DNA from: Betaproteobacteria bacterium
Lineage (GTDB): Bacteria > Pseudomonadota > Gammaproteobacteria > Burkholderiales > SG8-41
Assembly (NCBI GenBank): GCA_028292435.1
Contig: JAQGMI010000042.1
Span: 1-58,650, forward strand
Reading direction: 5' to 3'
DNA length: 58,650 bases
Under the pieces are notes generated by a model. That model had not been told where the DNA came from. It saw only the letters and a list, made by a program, of their open reading frames with translations, and searched no databases. How positions within the stretch are numbered: position 1 is the first letter of the stretch; the number at the start of each line of letters is the position of its first letter. The translations under genes were made by a program, and so were the position numbers. Shown one piece after another: positions 17,609-26,582 of this stretch.

Positions 17609-19775
17609 TTTTCCAGCGGGCGGCTATGTGCCGGCGTTCGTGCGTGGCGGGCGGAACGGCCCCCGCTTTAAAGTCGGCCTGCTCGGCGCCGGCTATATCA
17701 GTGATGCGCATGCCAAATCGCTGCGGGGCATCGACGGCGTCGAAATTGTCGCGGTGTGCGATCGCGCACGCGACCGCGCTGCCGCGGTTGCCGGCAAGTA
17801 CGGCATCAAAAACGTTTACACGTCGCTCGAAGAGATGCTCGAGACCGGCATCGATACCGTGCATGTGCTGCTGCCGCCGGACCTGCACTACGACGCAACC
17901 CGTCGCCTGCTTGAAGCAAGGCGCAATGTGTTTCTCGAAAAGCCGATGGCCTTGAGTGCTGCCGAGTGCGAGGAACTCGAAACGCTCGCGGTCAGCAAAA
18001 ATCTGCGTCTCGCGGTGAATCACAATTTCCTGTTTCTGCCCTCGTATCAAAAAATGCGGCGCGATCTGGCCGACGGCACATTAGGCGTTCCGGCGCGCAT
18101 TGCGGTCAATTGGATGTTTCCGCTGGGGCTCGTGCAGACGGGACCGTTCAATAACTGGATTCTGCGCGAGCCGCAGAATATGTTTCTCGAACTCGGCCCG
18201 CACTTGATGGCGTTCGTCGTCGACCTCGTTGGCGTGCCCGACGAATTGCAAGTCGAAGTCGGGCATCCGCTCGATTTGCCGGGCGGCAACCGCGTCTACC
18301 GGTATTGGCGCATACACGGCGCCGCGGGCGGCACTGCGATCGACATCACGCTGTCGATATTGCCCGGGTACGGCGACCGCAGCGTGACCGTCTACGGGAA
18401 CGCGGCGACCGCACGCTGCGATTTTGCGCGCGATTTTTACTATCGCGACGAACCGACGCGTTACGGCCTGCTGGCCGACAACCTGCTGACGACTTTGCGC
18501 GTCGCCGGCGAGATGACGACGCACAGCGTCGCTAATTTTGTGAAGGGCGCGGTCAATACGCTGCGCAAGAAGCCTGCAGCCAATCCTTATGGCGACTGCA
18601 TCGAGCGCTGCATTCGCGGGTTTTACCTGCAGGACGATGCAGCGCCCGATCCGAGGTTGGGCGGCCGCTTCGGTGTCGATGTTGTCAGAGTGTGCGAAGA
18701 AATCGCGCGCCAGCCGGCGTTCGAGCCCGCCGCCAATGCGCATGAACACTGGGCCGTCGCGCCGCCGCTCGGGACGCCGACGATACTGGTCATCGGCGGC
18801 ACCGGATTCATCGGCAAATATCTCGTCAAGTCGCTGGCCGCGCGCGGTTACGGCATTCGCGTCGTGACGCGCAGCGCGAGCGCGGGACAACTTGCGCTCG
18901 CCGGCCTGCCGGTCGAGCTCGTCAGCGGCGATCTCGCCGATCCGGCTTTCATTGACTCCGCGCTCGAAGGAATCGACGTTGTCTATCACCTCGCCAAAGC
19001 GGACGGCCGCAACTGGGAAGATTATTACCAAAACGACGTGCTGGTCACGCGCAACATCGCCGAGCGCGCGCTCGCCAATGGCGTCAAACGCTTCATCTAT
19101 ACGGGTACGATCGACTCGTATTATTCCGCCGATCCCGAAAGCGTGATCGGTGGCGATTCGCCGCTCGATCCTGAGATCGAAAAGCGGAACCTGTATGGCC
19201 GCTCCAAGGCGTGCTGCGAGGCCTTGTTGCTCGATCTGCATAAGACGCGTGGATTTCCGGTTGTGATCGTGCGACCCGGCATCGTGATCGGCAAAGGCGC
19301 GCCGCCCGCGCATTGGGGCGTCGGCATGTTCCAGTCGGCGACCAACGTGCAGTTCTGGGGCAGCGGCGACACCAAGCTGCCGCTGGTGCTGGTCGAAGAC
19401 GTTGCCGAAGCGCTGGTGCTGGCGATGGAGAAGGAGGGGATTGAAGGCCAGTGTTTCGTCGCGACCGACGACCCGCTGCTCACCGCACGTGATTACGTCG
19501 ATATCGTGTCGCGCGAAAGCGGCACGCGCTTGCGCGCGATACCGACGCCGATCTGGCGGTTCTTCGCCGCCGATCTCATGAAAGAGGCAGCCAAGCACGC
19601 GATCAAACATCCGAACCGGCGCGTGCCGAGTTATCGCGACTGGGATTCGCGCAGTCATCGCGCGCGTTACGACAATTCGAAAACGCGCAAGGTGCTCGGC
19701 TGGCAACCCGCCGGCAGCCGCGATGCGCTGGTCGAACGCGGAATCGCGGCTTCGGTCAGGGAGTTCATGCGCTGA
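17586..19775 (+). CDS. Fusion of a Gfo/Idh/MocA oxidoreductase and an NAD-dependent epimerase/dehydratase
   Basis: This 729-residue protein joins two nucleotide-sugar-type enzymes. The N-terminal half (about 28-385) is a Gfo/Idh/MocA oxidoreductase with a Rossmann motif GLLGAGYIS and an EKP motif (FLEKPMAL). The C-terminal half (about 398-729) is an extended SDR with GGTGFIG (404-410) and catalytic Y537-x3-K541 (YGRSK). Both normally occur as separate proteins, and both are known to make unusual sugars such as amino or deoxy sugars. The fusion suggests consecutive steps on one sugar. ATG 17586 was chosen over GTG 17571 because the latter lies deeper in the previous gene. Confidence 0.82.
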   Translation: MKSSNTNNFPAGGYVPAFVRGGRNGPRFKVGLLGAGYISDAHAKSLRGIDGVEIVAVCDRARDRAAAVAGKYGIKNVYTSLEEMLETGIDTVHVLLPPDLHYDATRRLLEARRNVFLEKPMALSAAECEELETLAVSKNLRLAVNHNFLFLPSYQKMRRDLADGTLGVPARIAVNWMFPLGLVQTGPFNNWILREPQNMFLELGPHLMAFVVDLVGVPDELQVEVGHPLDLPGGNRVYRYWRIHGAAGGTAIDITLSILPGYGDRSVTVYGNAATARCDFARDFYYRDEPTRYGLLADNLLTTLRVAGEMTTHSVANFVKGAVNTLRKKPAANPYGDCIERCIRGFYLQDDAAPDPRLGGRFGVDVVRVCEEIARQPAFEPAANAHEHWAVAPPLGTPTILVIGGTGFIGKYLVKSLAARGYGIRVVTRSASAGQLALAGLPVELVSGDLADPAFIDSALEGIDVVYHLAKADGRNWEDYYQNDVLVTRNIAERALANGVKRFIYTGTIDSYYSADPESVIGGDSPLDPEIEKRNLYGRSKACCEALLLDLHKTRGFPVVIVRPGIVIGKGAPPAHWGVGMFQSATNVQFWGSGDTKLPLVLVEDVAEALVLAMEKEGIEGQCFVATDDPLLTARDYVDIVSRESGTRLRAIPTPIWRFFAADLMKEAAKHAIKHPNRRVPSYRDWDSRSHRARYDNSKTRKVLGWQPAGSRDALVERGIAASVREFMR

Positions 19776-19825
19776 GGCGCATCAACTCTGCCGTTAAACA
19801 GGGCGCTCACTTTTTTCTCATCGGA

Positions 19826-20953
19826 ATGCGAACCCGACCGCTCCCGGCAGCATCCATCTCTTACAAGGCTTACAGGCGTGAGAGCTTTTTCGCATCGCTC
19901 GACGGCCTGCGCTGCCTGAGTATCTGCGCGGTGATCTGGCACCACACGGGGATTGCGCTGCCCGGCGTGAATATTGCAAAACACGGGTATCTCGGCGTCG
20001 ATCTTTTTTTTGCAATCAGCGGCTTTCTTATCACGACGCTGTTGCTGCGGGAACGCGACAAGCGCGGAAGTATCTCTCTCAAAGACTTCTACATGCGGCG
20101 CACGCTGCGGATATTCCCGCTGTATTACGCGGTGATTGCTCTGTATGCGGTCGTCGTGTGGGCGGTCGAAAGGGACACGCCGGCCGGCCGCCAGTTTTTC
20201 GCGAACCTGCCTTACTTTCTGACGTACACGACGAACTGGTTCGTTCAACTCGACGGACGCGTCATATTTTATTTTGCATGGTCGCTGGCCACCGAAGAGC
20301 AGTTCTACCTGGTGTGGCCCACTGTCGAGAAACTGCTGCGCGGATGGCGGCCGGTATGGCTGGTCGTCGTGTTACTGATTGCGCGCGAACTCGTTGCGAT
20401 GTCCGTTGCGTCCGGCGATGTGCCTCCCGACAACCTCTCTGTCGTCGTCATCCTAAGCATTTATCCGCCGCTTCTCGGCGGCGTGGTGCTCGCACATGTG
20501 CTTCACGATCCCCGTGCCTTCGTAGCAGTCAGGCCAATTCTCGGCGCGCGCTGGGCGGCGGTTGTGATTCTGGCTGCGCTTGCCGCGGGAATCGAACTGG
20601 GTTTTCCGCGGGCGATTGTCTGGACGCTGATGGCGCTGTTAGTCGGCGCCGTGGTGGTGCGCGAATCCAATGGCCTTGCACCGGTGCTGACCTGGCGGCC
20701 GTTTGCCCGGATCGGCATGGTGAGCTACGGCATGTACCTCTTGCATATGCTGAGCTATAACGCGGTGAAGAAAGCGCTGACGGCGGCCGCGCTCGATTAT
20801 CCGTGGCTTTTCTTCCCGCTGACGGTGACGCTGGCGGCACTCGTCGCAACCATCAGCTACCGCTATTACGAAGCGCCATTCCTGCGCCTTAAGGATCGCT
20901 TTACGCGAGTGCCCACGCGTCAAACGGTGAATGCGCTAGGCAGCCCGACGTGA
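19826..20953 (+). CDS. Acyltransferase family 3 (OafA/YrhL-like) membrane protein
   Basis: This 375-residue protein has about ten hydrophobic helices. It carries the family signature SLDGLRCLSICAVIWHH, in which R29 and H40 form the R-X10-H motif. A second signature, GVDLFFAISGFLI, and the RRTLRIFPLYY motif follow. Family members O-acetylate or otherwise acylate surface sugars, so it is a likely decorating enzyme of the exopolysaccharide. It follows the fusion gene after about 50 bases and precedes a 271-base gap. Confidence 0.87.
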   Translation: MRTRPLPAASISYKAYRRESFFASLDGLRCLSICAVIWHHTGIALPGVNIAKHGYLGVDLFFAISGFLITTLLLRERDKRGSISLKDFYMRRTLRIFPLYYAVIALYAVVVWAVERDTPAGRQFFANLPYFLTYTTNWFVQLDGRVIFYFAWSLATEEQFYLVWPTVEKLLRGWRPVWLVVVLLIARELVAMSVASGDVPPDNLSVVVILSIYPPLLGGVVLAHVLHDPRAFVAVRPILGARWAAVVILAALAAGIELGFPRAIVWTLMALLVGAVVVRESNGLAPVLTWRPFARIGMVSYGMYLLHMLSYNAVKKALTAAALDYPWLFFPLTVTLAALVATISYRYYEAPFLRLKDRFTRVPTRQTVNALGSPT

Positions 20954-21224
20954 TGGCGTCGAAAATAAAATTCCGGCGTCGTCGAAATGCATTCCGCTTG
21001 GCGGCCGGCGTCTTTGTTCGATTTCGCACATACGGCGGCGGCTTGAAAGCGCATTCTCCGCGTGCATTTGAAACCGCACCTGAATCGTCGTGGGTTCGTG
21101 ACTTTAGCGACGTTAGCGGCGGAACTGTGCATGGCGATGTCATCCGATGCAATCCAGCGGTGTCCAAATTGCGGCTGGAAATCCGCTCATTCGCCGCCGC
21201 GCGCCAGTAGCTGCCAGGCCCATC
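20954..21224 (+). other. Gap without a supportable gene
   Basis: A weak open frame (20950-21210, + strand, about 86 codons) runs through this gap. It is rich in Arg and Ala, has no recognisable motif and overlaps the preceding stop, so I do not call it. I see no terminator with a T-run and no convincing promoter. Confidence 0.4.
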
Positions 21225-22454
21225 ATGCGCATCGCTTACGTCATCAACCAGTATCCCAAGGTGAGCCACAGTTTTATCCGCCGGGAAATTCATGCGCTCG
21301 AACGCCTGGGCTTTGACATTTTGCGGATTGCGCTGCGCGGCTGGGACGGAGAACTGGCCGATGCCGAAGACCTGCACGAGCGCACGCAAACCCGCTATGT
21401 TTTGAAAGACGGGCTGCCGGCGCTGCTCGTGGCCACGCTGCGGACGCTGCTGACGGCGCCGCTGCGTTTTCTGTCCGCACTTGTCCTTGCATTGCGCATG
21501 GGCAATGGCGCCGAACGCCCGATTTACTATCACTTCGTCTATCTCGCCGAAGCTTGCCGCTTGCTGCCATGGTGCCGGGCGTTCGGCGTCACGCATCTGC
21601 ACGCGCACTTCGGCACGAACTCAGCCGAAGTCGCAATGCTCGCGCATGCACTCGGCGGGCCGCCATACAGCTTCACCGTGCACGGCCCTGAAGAATTCGA
21701 CAAACCGGAATTTATCGGCATGCGCGAAAAAATACGCCGGTCGGCATTCGTCGTCGCCATCAGTTCGTATGGCCGCAGCCAGCTCTATCGCTGGATCAGC
21801 CACGCGCAATGGCCGAAAGTCAAAGTCGTGCACTGCGGCTTTGAGCAATCGTTTCATCGCGTCGCGCCGGTTCCGTTGCCGTCCGCGCCGAAGCTCGTGT
21901 GCGTCGGCCGCCTGTGCGAGCAGAAAGGCCAGCTGCTGCTGGTCGAGGCGGTCGCGAGTCTCGCAGCCAGGGGAATTCGTGTGGAAGTGGTGCTCGCCGG
22001 CGATGGCGAAATGCGCGAGCAGCTCGAAGCGCTGGTCGGCGCCAACGGATTAGCGAAACAGATAACGATTACGGGATGGATCAACGCTGATCGCGTGCGG
22101 GCGGAAATCCTCGCCGCGCGCGCGCTGGTGCTGCCGAGTTTCGCCGAGGGCCTGCCGGTTGTGATCATGGAGGCGATGGCGTTGAAGCGTCCCGTGCTGA
22201 CGACCTTCGTCGCGGGTATTCCTGAACTTGTCGAACAAGGCACGAGCGGCTGGCTGTTCCCCGCCGGCGATGTCGCGGCACTCGCCGCTGCTATCGAAGA
22301 CGCGATATCGCGCCCGGCCGACGAATTGAAACGCATGGGCGAGGCTGCTTACACGCGCGTCATCGAACGCCATTCGATCGATACCGAGGCGGCGAAGCTC
22401 GGCCGATTGTTTCACCACGCCGGTGCTGAACCGGCGCCAACAATTAACGCGTAA
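21225..22454 (+). CDS. Glycosyltransferase family 4, WcaL/AmsK-like
   Basis: From ATG 21225 the protein has 409 residues and starts MRIAYVINQYPKVSHSFIRR. This is characteristic of colanic-acid/amylovoran-type GT4 enzymes such as WcaL and AmsK. The middle has LHAHFGTNSAEVA and SFTVHGPEEFD. The donor-site motif EGLPVVIME provides the EX7E pair. It should add a sugar to the growing repeat unit. An in-frame upstream ATG (21147) would add 26 residues without family character. Confidence 0.86.
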   Translation: MRIAYVINQYPKVSHSFIRREIHALERLGFDILRIALRGWDGELADAEDLHERTQTRYVLKDGLPALLVATLRTLLTAPLRFLSALVLALRMGNGAERPIYYHFVYLAEACRLLPWCRAFGVTHLHAHFGTNSAEVAMLAHALGGPPYSFTVHGPEEFDKPEFIGMREKIRRSAFVVAISSYGRSQLYRWISHAQWPKVKVVHCGFEQSFHRVAPVPLPSAPKLVCVGRLCEQKGQLLLVEAVASLAARGIRVEVVLAGDGEMREQLEALVGANGLAKQITITGWINADRVRAEILAARALVLPSFAEGLPVVIMEAMALKRPVLTTFVAGIPELVEQGTSGWLFPAGDVAALAAAIEDAISRPADELKRMGEAAYTRVIERHSIDTEAAKLGRLFHHAGAEPAPTINA

Positions 22455-22479
22455 CTCATTAACGAGCGACCGGACATTC

Positions 22480-23664
22480 GTGATTGTTATCGAGACCCTT
22501 TTGTGTTTTTTCGCGTTGGCGCTGTGGGTGCCGGTCGCGGTGCTTTTTACGCAAGTCGTCATGGCAGTGCCCGGCTATCGCGCGCGGCCGATGCCTGCCG
22601 GCCGGCGTCCGAGAGTGGCAGTGGTGGTGCCGGCGCACGATGAGGCGCTGGTGATCGCAGCCACGCTGCGCGCCATCGTGCCTCAACTCCTCGCGGACGA
22701 CCGGCTTCTCGTGGTGGCCGACAACTGCGTGGACGACACCGCGCGTATTGCCGCCGCAGCCGGGGCGGAAGTCCTGGAACGCGCGGACCGCGAGCGTCGA
22801 GGCAAAGGTTACGCGCTTGATTTCGGCGTCCGCGAACTTACGCGCAATCCGCCCGAGGTTTTGCTGATCATCGATGCAGATTGCGAAACCGCGAGCGGCA
22901 CGATCGAACGACTCGCGCGCCGATGCGTTGAAACAGGCCGCCCGGTGCAGGCGCTCGATCTGATGCTGTCGCCTGCGGGCGCGGGGTTAAAGACGCGCAT
23001 TGCCGAGTTTGCATGGTTGGTAAAAAACCAGGTTCGCGCCCTCGGTTTTCATCGGCTTGGCCTGCCTTGTCAGTTGATGGGGACGGGCATGGCGTTTCCG
23101 TGGGCAATCATCAACGATGCCGCGCTCGCCAGCGGGCACATCGCCGAGGATCTGAAACTCGGCATCGACCTTGCGCACGCCGGCAAGCCGGCCGTCTTTT
23201 GTCCGGAGGCGCGCGTCACCAGTTACTTTCCTGCGACGGCGCAGGGCATCTCCGCTCAGCGGACGCGGTGGGAGCACGGCCACCTCCAGGTCATCTTGAG
23301 CATCGCGCCGCGGTTGGTGCTCGAAGCATTGCGCCGGGGCGACCGCAATCTTTTCGCGCTGGCACTTGATTTGTGCGTGCCGCCGCTCGCGCTGTTGCTG
23401 CTCCTGGTCCTGACGGTGTTTGTCGCCTGCGCGGTGTTGTTTGCGGTGACCGCGCTGCCACTGCCGCTCTGGCTCGCGACGGCCGCATTGGCGATTTTCG
23501 GTTTGTCCGTGTTGTTGGCTTGGTTCCGCTATGGCCGGCAAGTCATCTCCCTGTCGAGCCTTGTCTATGCGCCTCTCTATGCGCTTTGGAAAATACCGTT
23601 GTATCTGAAGTTCATGGCAAAGCGACAAGTCGATTGGGTTCGATCCCGCCGGGATGGGAATTAA
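22480..23664 (+). CDS. Membrane-bound processive-type glycosyltransferase family 2
   Basis: This protein of about 394 residues has one N-terminal membrane helix, a cytoplasmic GT2 domain and C-terminal helices (about 295-360). The catalytic part shows VVVPAHDEALVIAAT, LLIIDADCET and the QXXRW motif in SAQRTRWEHGH, as in cellulose/hyaluronan synthase-like GT2 proteins. It may add a sugar to lipid carrier or elongate a chain. The start is uncertain: GTG 22480 avoids overlap with the previous gene, while GTG 22423 would add 19 residues. Confidence 0.82.
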   Translation: MIVIETLLCFFALALWVPVAVLFTQVVMAVPGYRARPMPAGRRPRVAVVVPAHDEALVIAATLRAIVPQLLADDRLLVVADNCVDDTARIAAAAGAEVLERADRERRGKGYALDFGVRELTRNPPEVLLIIDADCETASGTIERLARRCVETGRPVQALDLMLSPAGAGLKTRIAEFAWLVKNQVRALGFHRLGLPCQLMGTGMAFPWAIINDAALASGHIAEDLKLGIDLAHAGKPAVFCPEARVTSYFPATAQGISAQRTRWEHGHLQVILSIAPRLVLEALRRGDRNLFALALDLCVPPLALLLLLVLTVFVACAVLFAVTALPLPLWLATAALAIFGLSVLLAWFRYGRQVISLSSLVYAPLYALWKIPLYLKFMAKRQVDWVRSRRDGN

Positions 23665-23667
23665 GCG

Positions 23668-24801
23668 ATGGTGGACTTTCACCGCGATGTTTACTGCCTG
23701 CTGGGCCTGCCTTTCGATGCCGTCGATATGGCGGGCGCCGTGCGGTGTGTGCGGGAAGCGGCGCTGCAACGCGTTCCGTGTTTTCTTTCCACGCCGAATC
23801 TGAATTTTCTGATCGGCTGTCGCGCGGACAGCGAATTTCGCGATTCGGTGATCAATAGCGACGTGAGCATCGCCGACGGCATGCCGCTGGTATGGCTGGC
23901 GCGGTTGCTGGGTATTCCGATCAGGCAGCGCGTTGCCGGATCGGACTTGTTCGAGCAACTCGGCAAGGACTCGACTGCGCCGATGAAGGTATATTTTTTT
24001 GGCGGCATGGCGGGTGTCGCTGCGACGGCCTGCGCGCGCCTCAATGAAGTCGCTCCCGGTTTAGCGTGCGTCGGATTCGAGTCGCCGGGTTTCGGCTCGG
24101 TTGCCGCGATGAGCGGCGACGAAACGATTGCGAAAATCAACGCCAGCGGGGCTGATTTCCTGGTGGTATCGCTCGGCGCTAAAAAAGGCCAGGCGTGGAT
24201 CGAACACAACCGCGCGCGGATTACGGCACCGGTGATCAGCCATCTCGGCGCGGTGTTGAACTTTATTGCGGGCACGGTCAATCGGGCGCCCGCGTTGCTG
24301 CAAAAAAGCGGGCTCGAATGGCTTTGGCGGATCAAGGAAGAGCCCGCGCTGTGGCGCCGCTATTTCGGTGATGGAGTGGCGTTGCTGCAATTATTGACGA
24401 CCCGCGTGATTCCGTACGCATGGTTTCTGCAGCGCCATCGGCCGCATGCAGATGAACTGGCGATGGCCTCCGCGGAAACGACGGAAGAATCGCACCGCTG
24501 CGTTGTTGTCCTGCGGGGCGCCTGGACGCAGCAGAATATCGGTCCGTTGCGGGATTGTTTCGCCAGCGCGGTGTTGACTGGCAAGGATGTGCGGCTGGAG
24601 ATGGGTGCAGTTACCTATGTCGACAGTGCATTTATCGGGCTCCTCACGTTATTGCACGGGCATCAAACGCAGCATCACAGGCAGCTGTTGATTGTGTCGC
24701 CGCAGGAACCCGTTCGCAGGGTGATCAGATATTGCTGTGCCGAGTACTTGTGCATGGGTACGGAATTCCTGGAGTCGGAATTGTCCGGAGATCCGGCATG
24801 A
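23668..24801 (+). CDS. WecB/TagA/CpsF glycosyltransferase fused to a C-terminal STAS domain
   Basis: Residues 1 to about 245 are a WecB/TagA/CpsF glycosyltransferase, with TPNLNFLIG and the catalytic aspartate D70 in IADGMPLVW. This family adds N-acetylmannosamine or a similar sugar as the second unit on the lipid carrier. Residues of about 275-370 form a STAS-like domain (RCVVVLRGAWTQQNIGPLRD and YVDSAFIGLLTLL). At the anti-sigma-antagonist phosphosite it has D319-S320-A321 rather than DSS, so classical phosphorylation is doubtful. The extra domain may bind a nucleotide, lipid or protein partner. Its stop overlaps the manC start (ATGA). Confidence 0.8.
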   Translation: MVDFHRDVYCLLGLPFDAVDMAGAVRCVREAALQRVPCFLSTPNLNFLIGCRADSEFRDSVINSDVSIADGMPLVWLARLLGIPIRQRVAGSDLFEQLGKDSTAPMKVYFFGGMAGVAATACARLNEVAPGLACVGFESPGFGSVAAMSGDETIAKINASGADFLVVSLGAKKGQAWIEHNRARITAPVISHLGAVLNFIAGTVNRAPALLQKSGLEWLWRIKEEPALWRRYFGDGVALLQLLTTRVIPYAWFLQRHRPHADELAMASAETTEESHRCVVVLRGAWTQQNIGPLRDCFASAVLTGKDVRLEMGAVTYVDSAFIGLLTLLHGHQTQHHRQLLIVSPQEPVRRVIRYCCAEYLCMGTEFLESELSGDPA

Positions 24802-26237
24802 ACCTGCAGCCTGTCATTCTGTGCGGCGGTGCAGGCACGCGCTTGTGGCCACTGTCGCGCGAGCAATATCCGAAGCAGTTGCTCGCGCTGATCGATGACA
24901 AAAGCATGTTGCAGGCAACCGCATGCCGCGTCGATGCCTCGCTCGATGCGACCGGCACCACGGTGCTGCCGCCGATTGTCGTGAGCAATGAAGACTATCG
25001 CTTCATTACGGCGGAGCAGCTGCGCCAGGCAGGCCATGCGCAAGCGGCAATCGTGCTCGAGCCTAAAGGCCGCAATACGGCGCCCGCCCTGACGCTTGCC
25101 GCGCTGGCCGCGCAGGAAGCAGGCGAGGATCCGGTGCTGCTGGTGATGCCCGCCGACCACATCATCGGCGATGTCGTCGCTTTCCGCGCCGAGGTTGTCC
25201 GAGGGCTGGCTCATGCGGCGGCCGGAAAATTCGTGACATTCGGGATCGGTCCAACGCGCGCGGAAACGGGTTTTGGCTACATTCGCGCGGGAACGCCGTT
25301 GGCGGGTGGAGCAGGTGCCCGCGAGATCGTGGGTTTCGTCGAGAAGCCGGACATCACGACGGCAGAGCGCTACGTGGCCTCGGGCGAGTATCTGTGGAAT
25401 TCGGGAATTTTCATGATGCGCGCGTCCGCCTGGTTCGCGCAGCTCGGCGCGCTGCGGCCGGACGTGCTGGATGCTTGCCGCGCTGCTTACGCCTTGCGCA
25501 GCAACGACCGCGATTTCCTGCGCGTAGGCGCGGAGGCGTTCGCCGCCTGTCCCGCGGATTCCATCGACTATGCGGTGATGGAGAAGCTGCCGCCCGGGCT
25601 CGGTGTAGTCATTCCGCTCGCGGCGGGCTGGTCGGACGTGGGTGCCTGGGATGCGCTGTGGCAGATCGGGAACAAGGATCGCGATGGCAATGTGACGCGC
25701 GGCGATGTGATGACCATCGACTCGCGCGACACGCTGGCAATTTCGCAATCGCGCCTGGTGGCGTGCGTCGGACTCGCCGATGCCGTGGTAGTTGAAACGC
25801 CGGACGCCGTGCTGGTCGCACACAAGGACCATATGCAGCAGGTCAAGGAAGTGGTGATGCGCTTGAAGCGCGAAGGGCGCAGCGAAGCCGATGCGCATCG
25901 CAAAGTCTACCGGCCGTGGGGCTATTACGACAGTGTCGACGATGGCAGCCGGTTTCAGGTCAAGCGCATCGTCGTCAAGCCCGGCGCGGCGCTCTCGCTG
26001 CAGATGCATCATCACCGTGCCGAGCACTGGATCGTCGTCAGCGGCACCGCGCTGGTGACGCGCGGCGACGATAGTTTTCTCGTATCGGAAAACGAGTCCA
26101 CTTACATACCGATCGGCACGCGGCATCGTCTGCAGAACCCCGGCAAGCTGCCGCTGGAAATCATCGAGGTGCAGTCGGGCGCCTATCTCGGCGAAGACGA
26201 CATCGTGCGCTTCGAGGATACCTACGGGCGCAGCTAA
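24798..26237 (+). CDS. manC: Mannose-1-phosphate guanylyltransferase / mannose-6-phosphate isomerase
   Basis: From ATG 24798 this is a 479-residue type II bifunctional enzyme. The N-terminal nucleotidyltransferase domain starts with PVILCGGAGTRLWPLSREQY. The C-terminal cupin isomerase domain (about 360-470) carries RPWGYYDSVDDG and LSLQMHHHRAEHWIVVSGTA. It provides GDP-mannose from fructose-6-phosphate with a phosphomannomutase, which is not encoded in this window. It ends the first exopolysaccharide block and is followed by about 500 bases without a gene. Confidence 0.95.
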   Translation: MNLQPVILCGGAGTRLWPLSREQYPKQLLALIDDKSMLQATACRVDASLDATGTTVLPPIVVSNEDYRFITAEQLRQAGHAQAAIVLEPKGRNTAPALTLAALAAQEAGEDPVLLVMPADHIIGDVVAFRAEVVRGLAHAAAGKFVTFGIGPTRAETGFGYIRAGTPLAGGAGAREIVGFVEKPDITTAERYVASGEYLWNSGIFMMRASAWFAQLGALRPDVLDACRAAYALRSNDRDFLRVGAEAFAACPADSIDYAVMEKLPPGLGVVIPLAAGWSDVGAWDALWQIGNKDRDGNVTRGDVMTIDSRDTLAISQSRLVACVGLADAVVVETPDAVLVAHKDHMQQVKEVVMRLKREGRSEADAHRKVYRPWGYYDSVDDGSRFQVKRIVVKPGAALSLQMHHHRAEHWIVVSGTALVTRGDDSFLVSENESTYIPIGTRHRLQNPGKLPLEIIEVQSGAYLGEDDIVRFEDTYGRS

Positions 26238-26299
26238 ATATCGGTCATATCGCCTGTTTCTTATTTCAATTGTTGTAAAAAATACACCTTACCGTCGCT

Positions 26300-26311
26300 G
26301 ACTCTGTGTCG
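26300..26311 (+). repeat. Upstream motif GACTCTGTGTCG, copy 1
   Basis: This 12-mer differs by one base from the copy at 26470-26481. The core GAC-N5-GTC is an inverted repeat, as expected for a dimeric regulator. It is about 290 bases upstream of the predicted sigma-54 start point. A role as an activator binding site is inferred. Confidence 0.4.
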
Positions 26312-26466
26312 CTGAACCGAAATAATGGAACAGACTTTCGTAAAACAGACCGCAAATAGAGGTTCGTTCAGCGCAGCGGAACATCGAGGCCTTGGCGCTG
26401 GTCGGAACGACTGGGCATAAAAACCTTATGCAATGCATTCTTAGCTCCAGTTCAGTTTCCGCGAGG

Positions 26467-26483
26467 GCCGACTCTATGTCGGC
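26467..26483 (+). repeat. Perfect palindrome GCCGAC-TCTAT-GTCGGC, copy 2 of the upstream motif
   Basis: Six-base arms are perfectly inverted around a five-base spacer. The inner 12 bases match copy 1 at 26300-26311 except for one base. The centre is about 118 bases upstream of the predicted sigma-54 transcription start, a usual distance for an enhancer-binding protein site. PrsR-type activators control exosortase genes in some related bacteria; a link here is inference. Confidence 0.45.
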
Positions 26484-26566
26484 GCGCGCGGGCTCCGTTC
26501 GGGCAGTCGCCAAGGTTTATGAGGTAAAAACGTGGCCCTGATGTGGAGTAATTCGTTCGCGGTGGC

Positions 26567-26582
26567 GGGCATGCTTGTTGCT
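26567..26582 (+). promoter_or_regulatory. Putative sigma-54 (-24/-12) promoter upstream of epsI
   Basis: The sequence GGGCATGCTTGTTGCT matches the consensus TGGCACG-N4-TTGCW at all positions but the first and sixth. The invariant GG (26568-26569) and GC (26580-26581) are separated by exactly ten bases. Transcription would begin near 26593, about 150 bases before the epsI start. Exosortase-linked genes in related bacteria are known to depend on RpoN with PrsK/PrsR, which supports the call. Confidence 0.55.

Noticed and set aside
20950..21210. Open frame of 86 codons after the acyltransferase
   Set aside because: It has no ribosome binding site, no family features and biased Arg/Ala composition typical of a shadow frame.
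21062..21316. Frame with a CPNCGW zinc-ribbon-like motif
   Set aside because: It overlaps the start of the GT4 gene in another frame, has a single motif only and no start signal.
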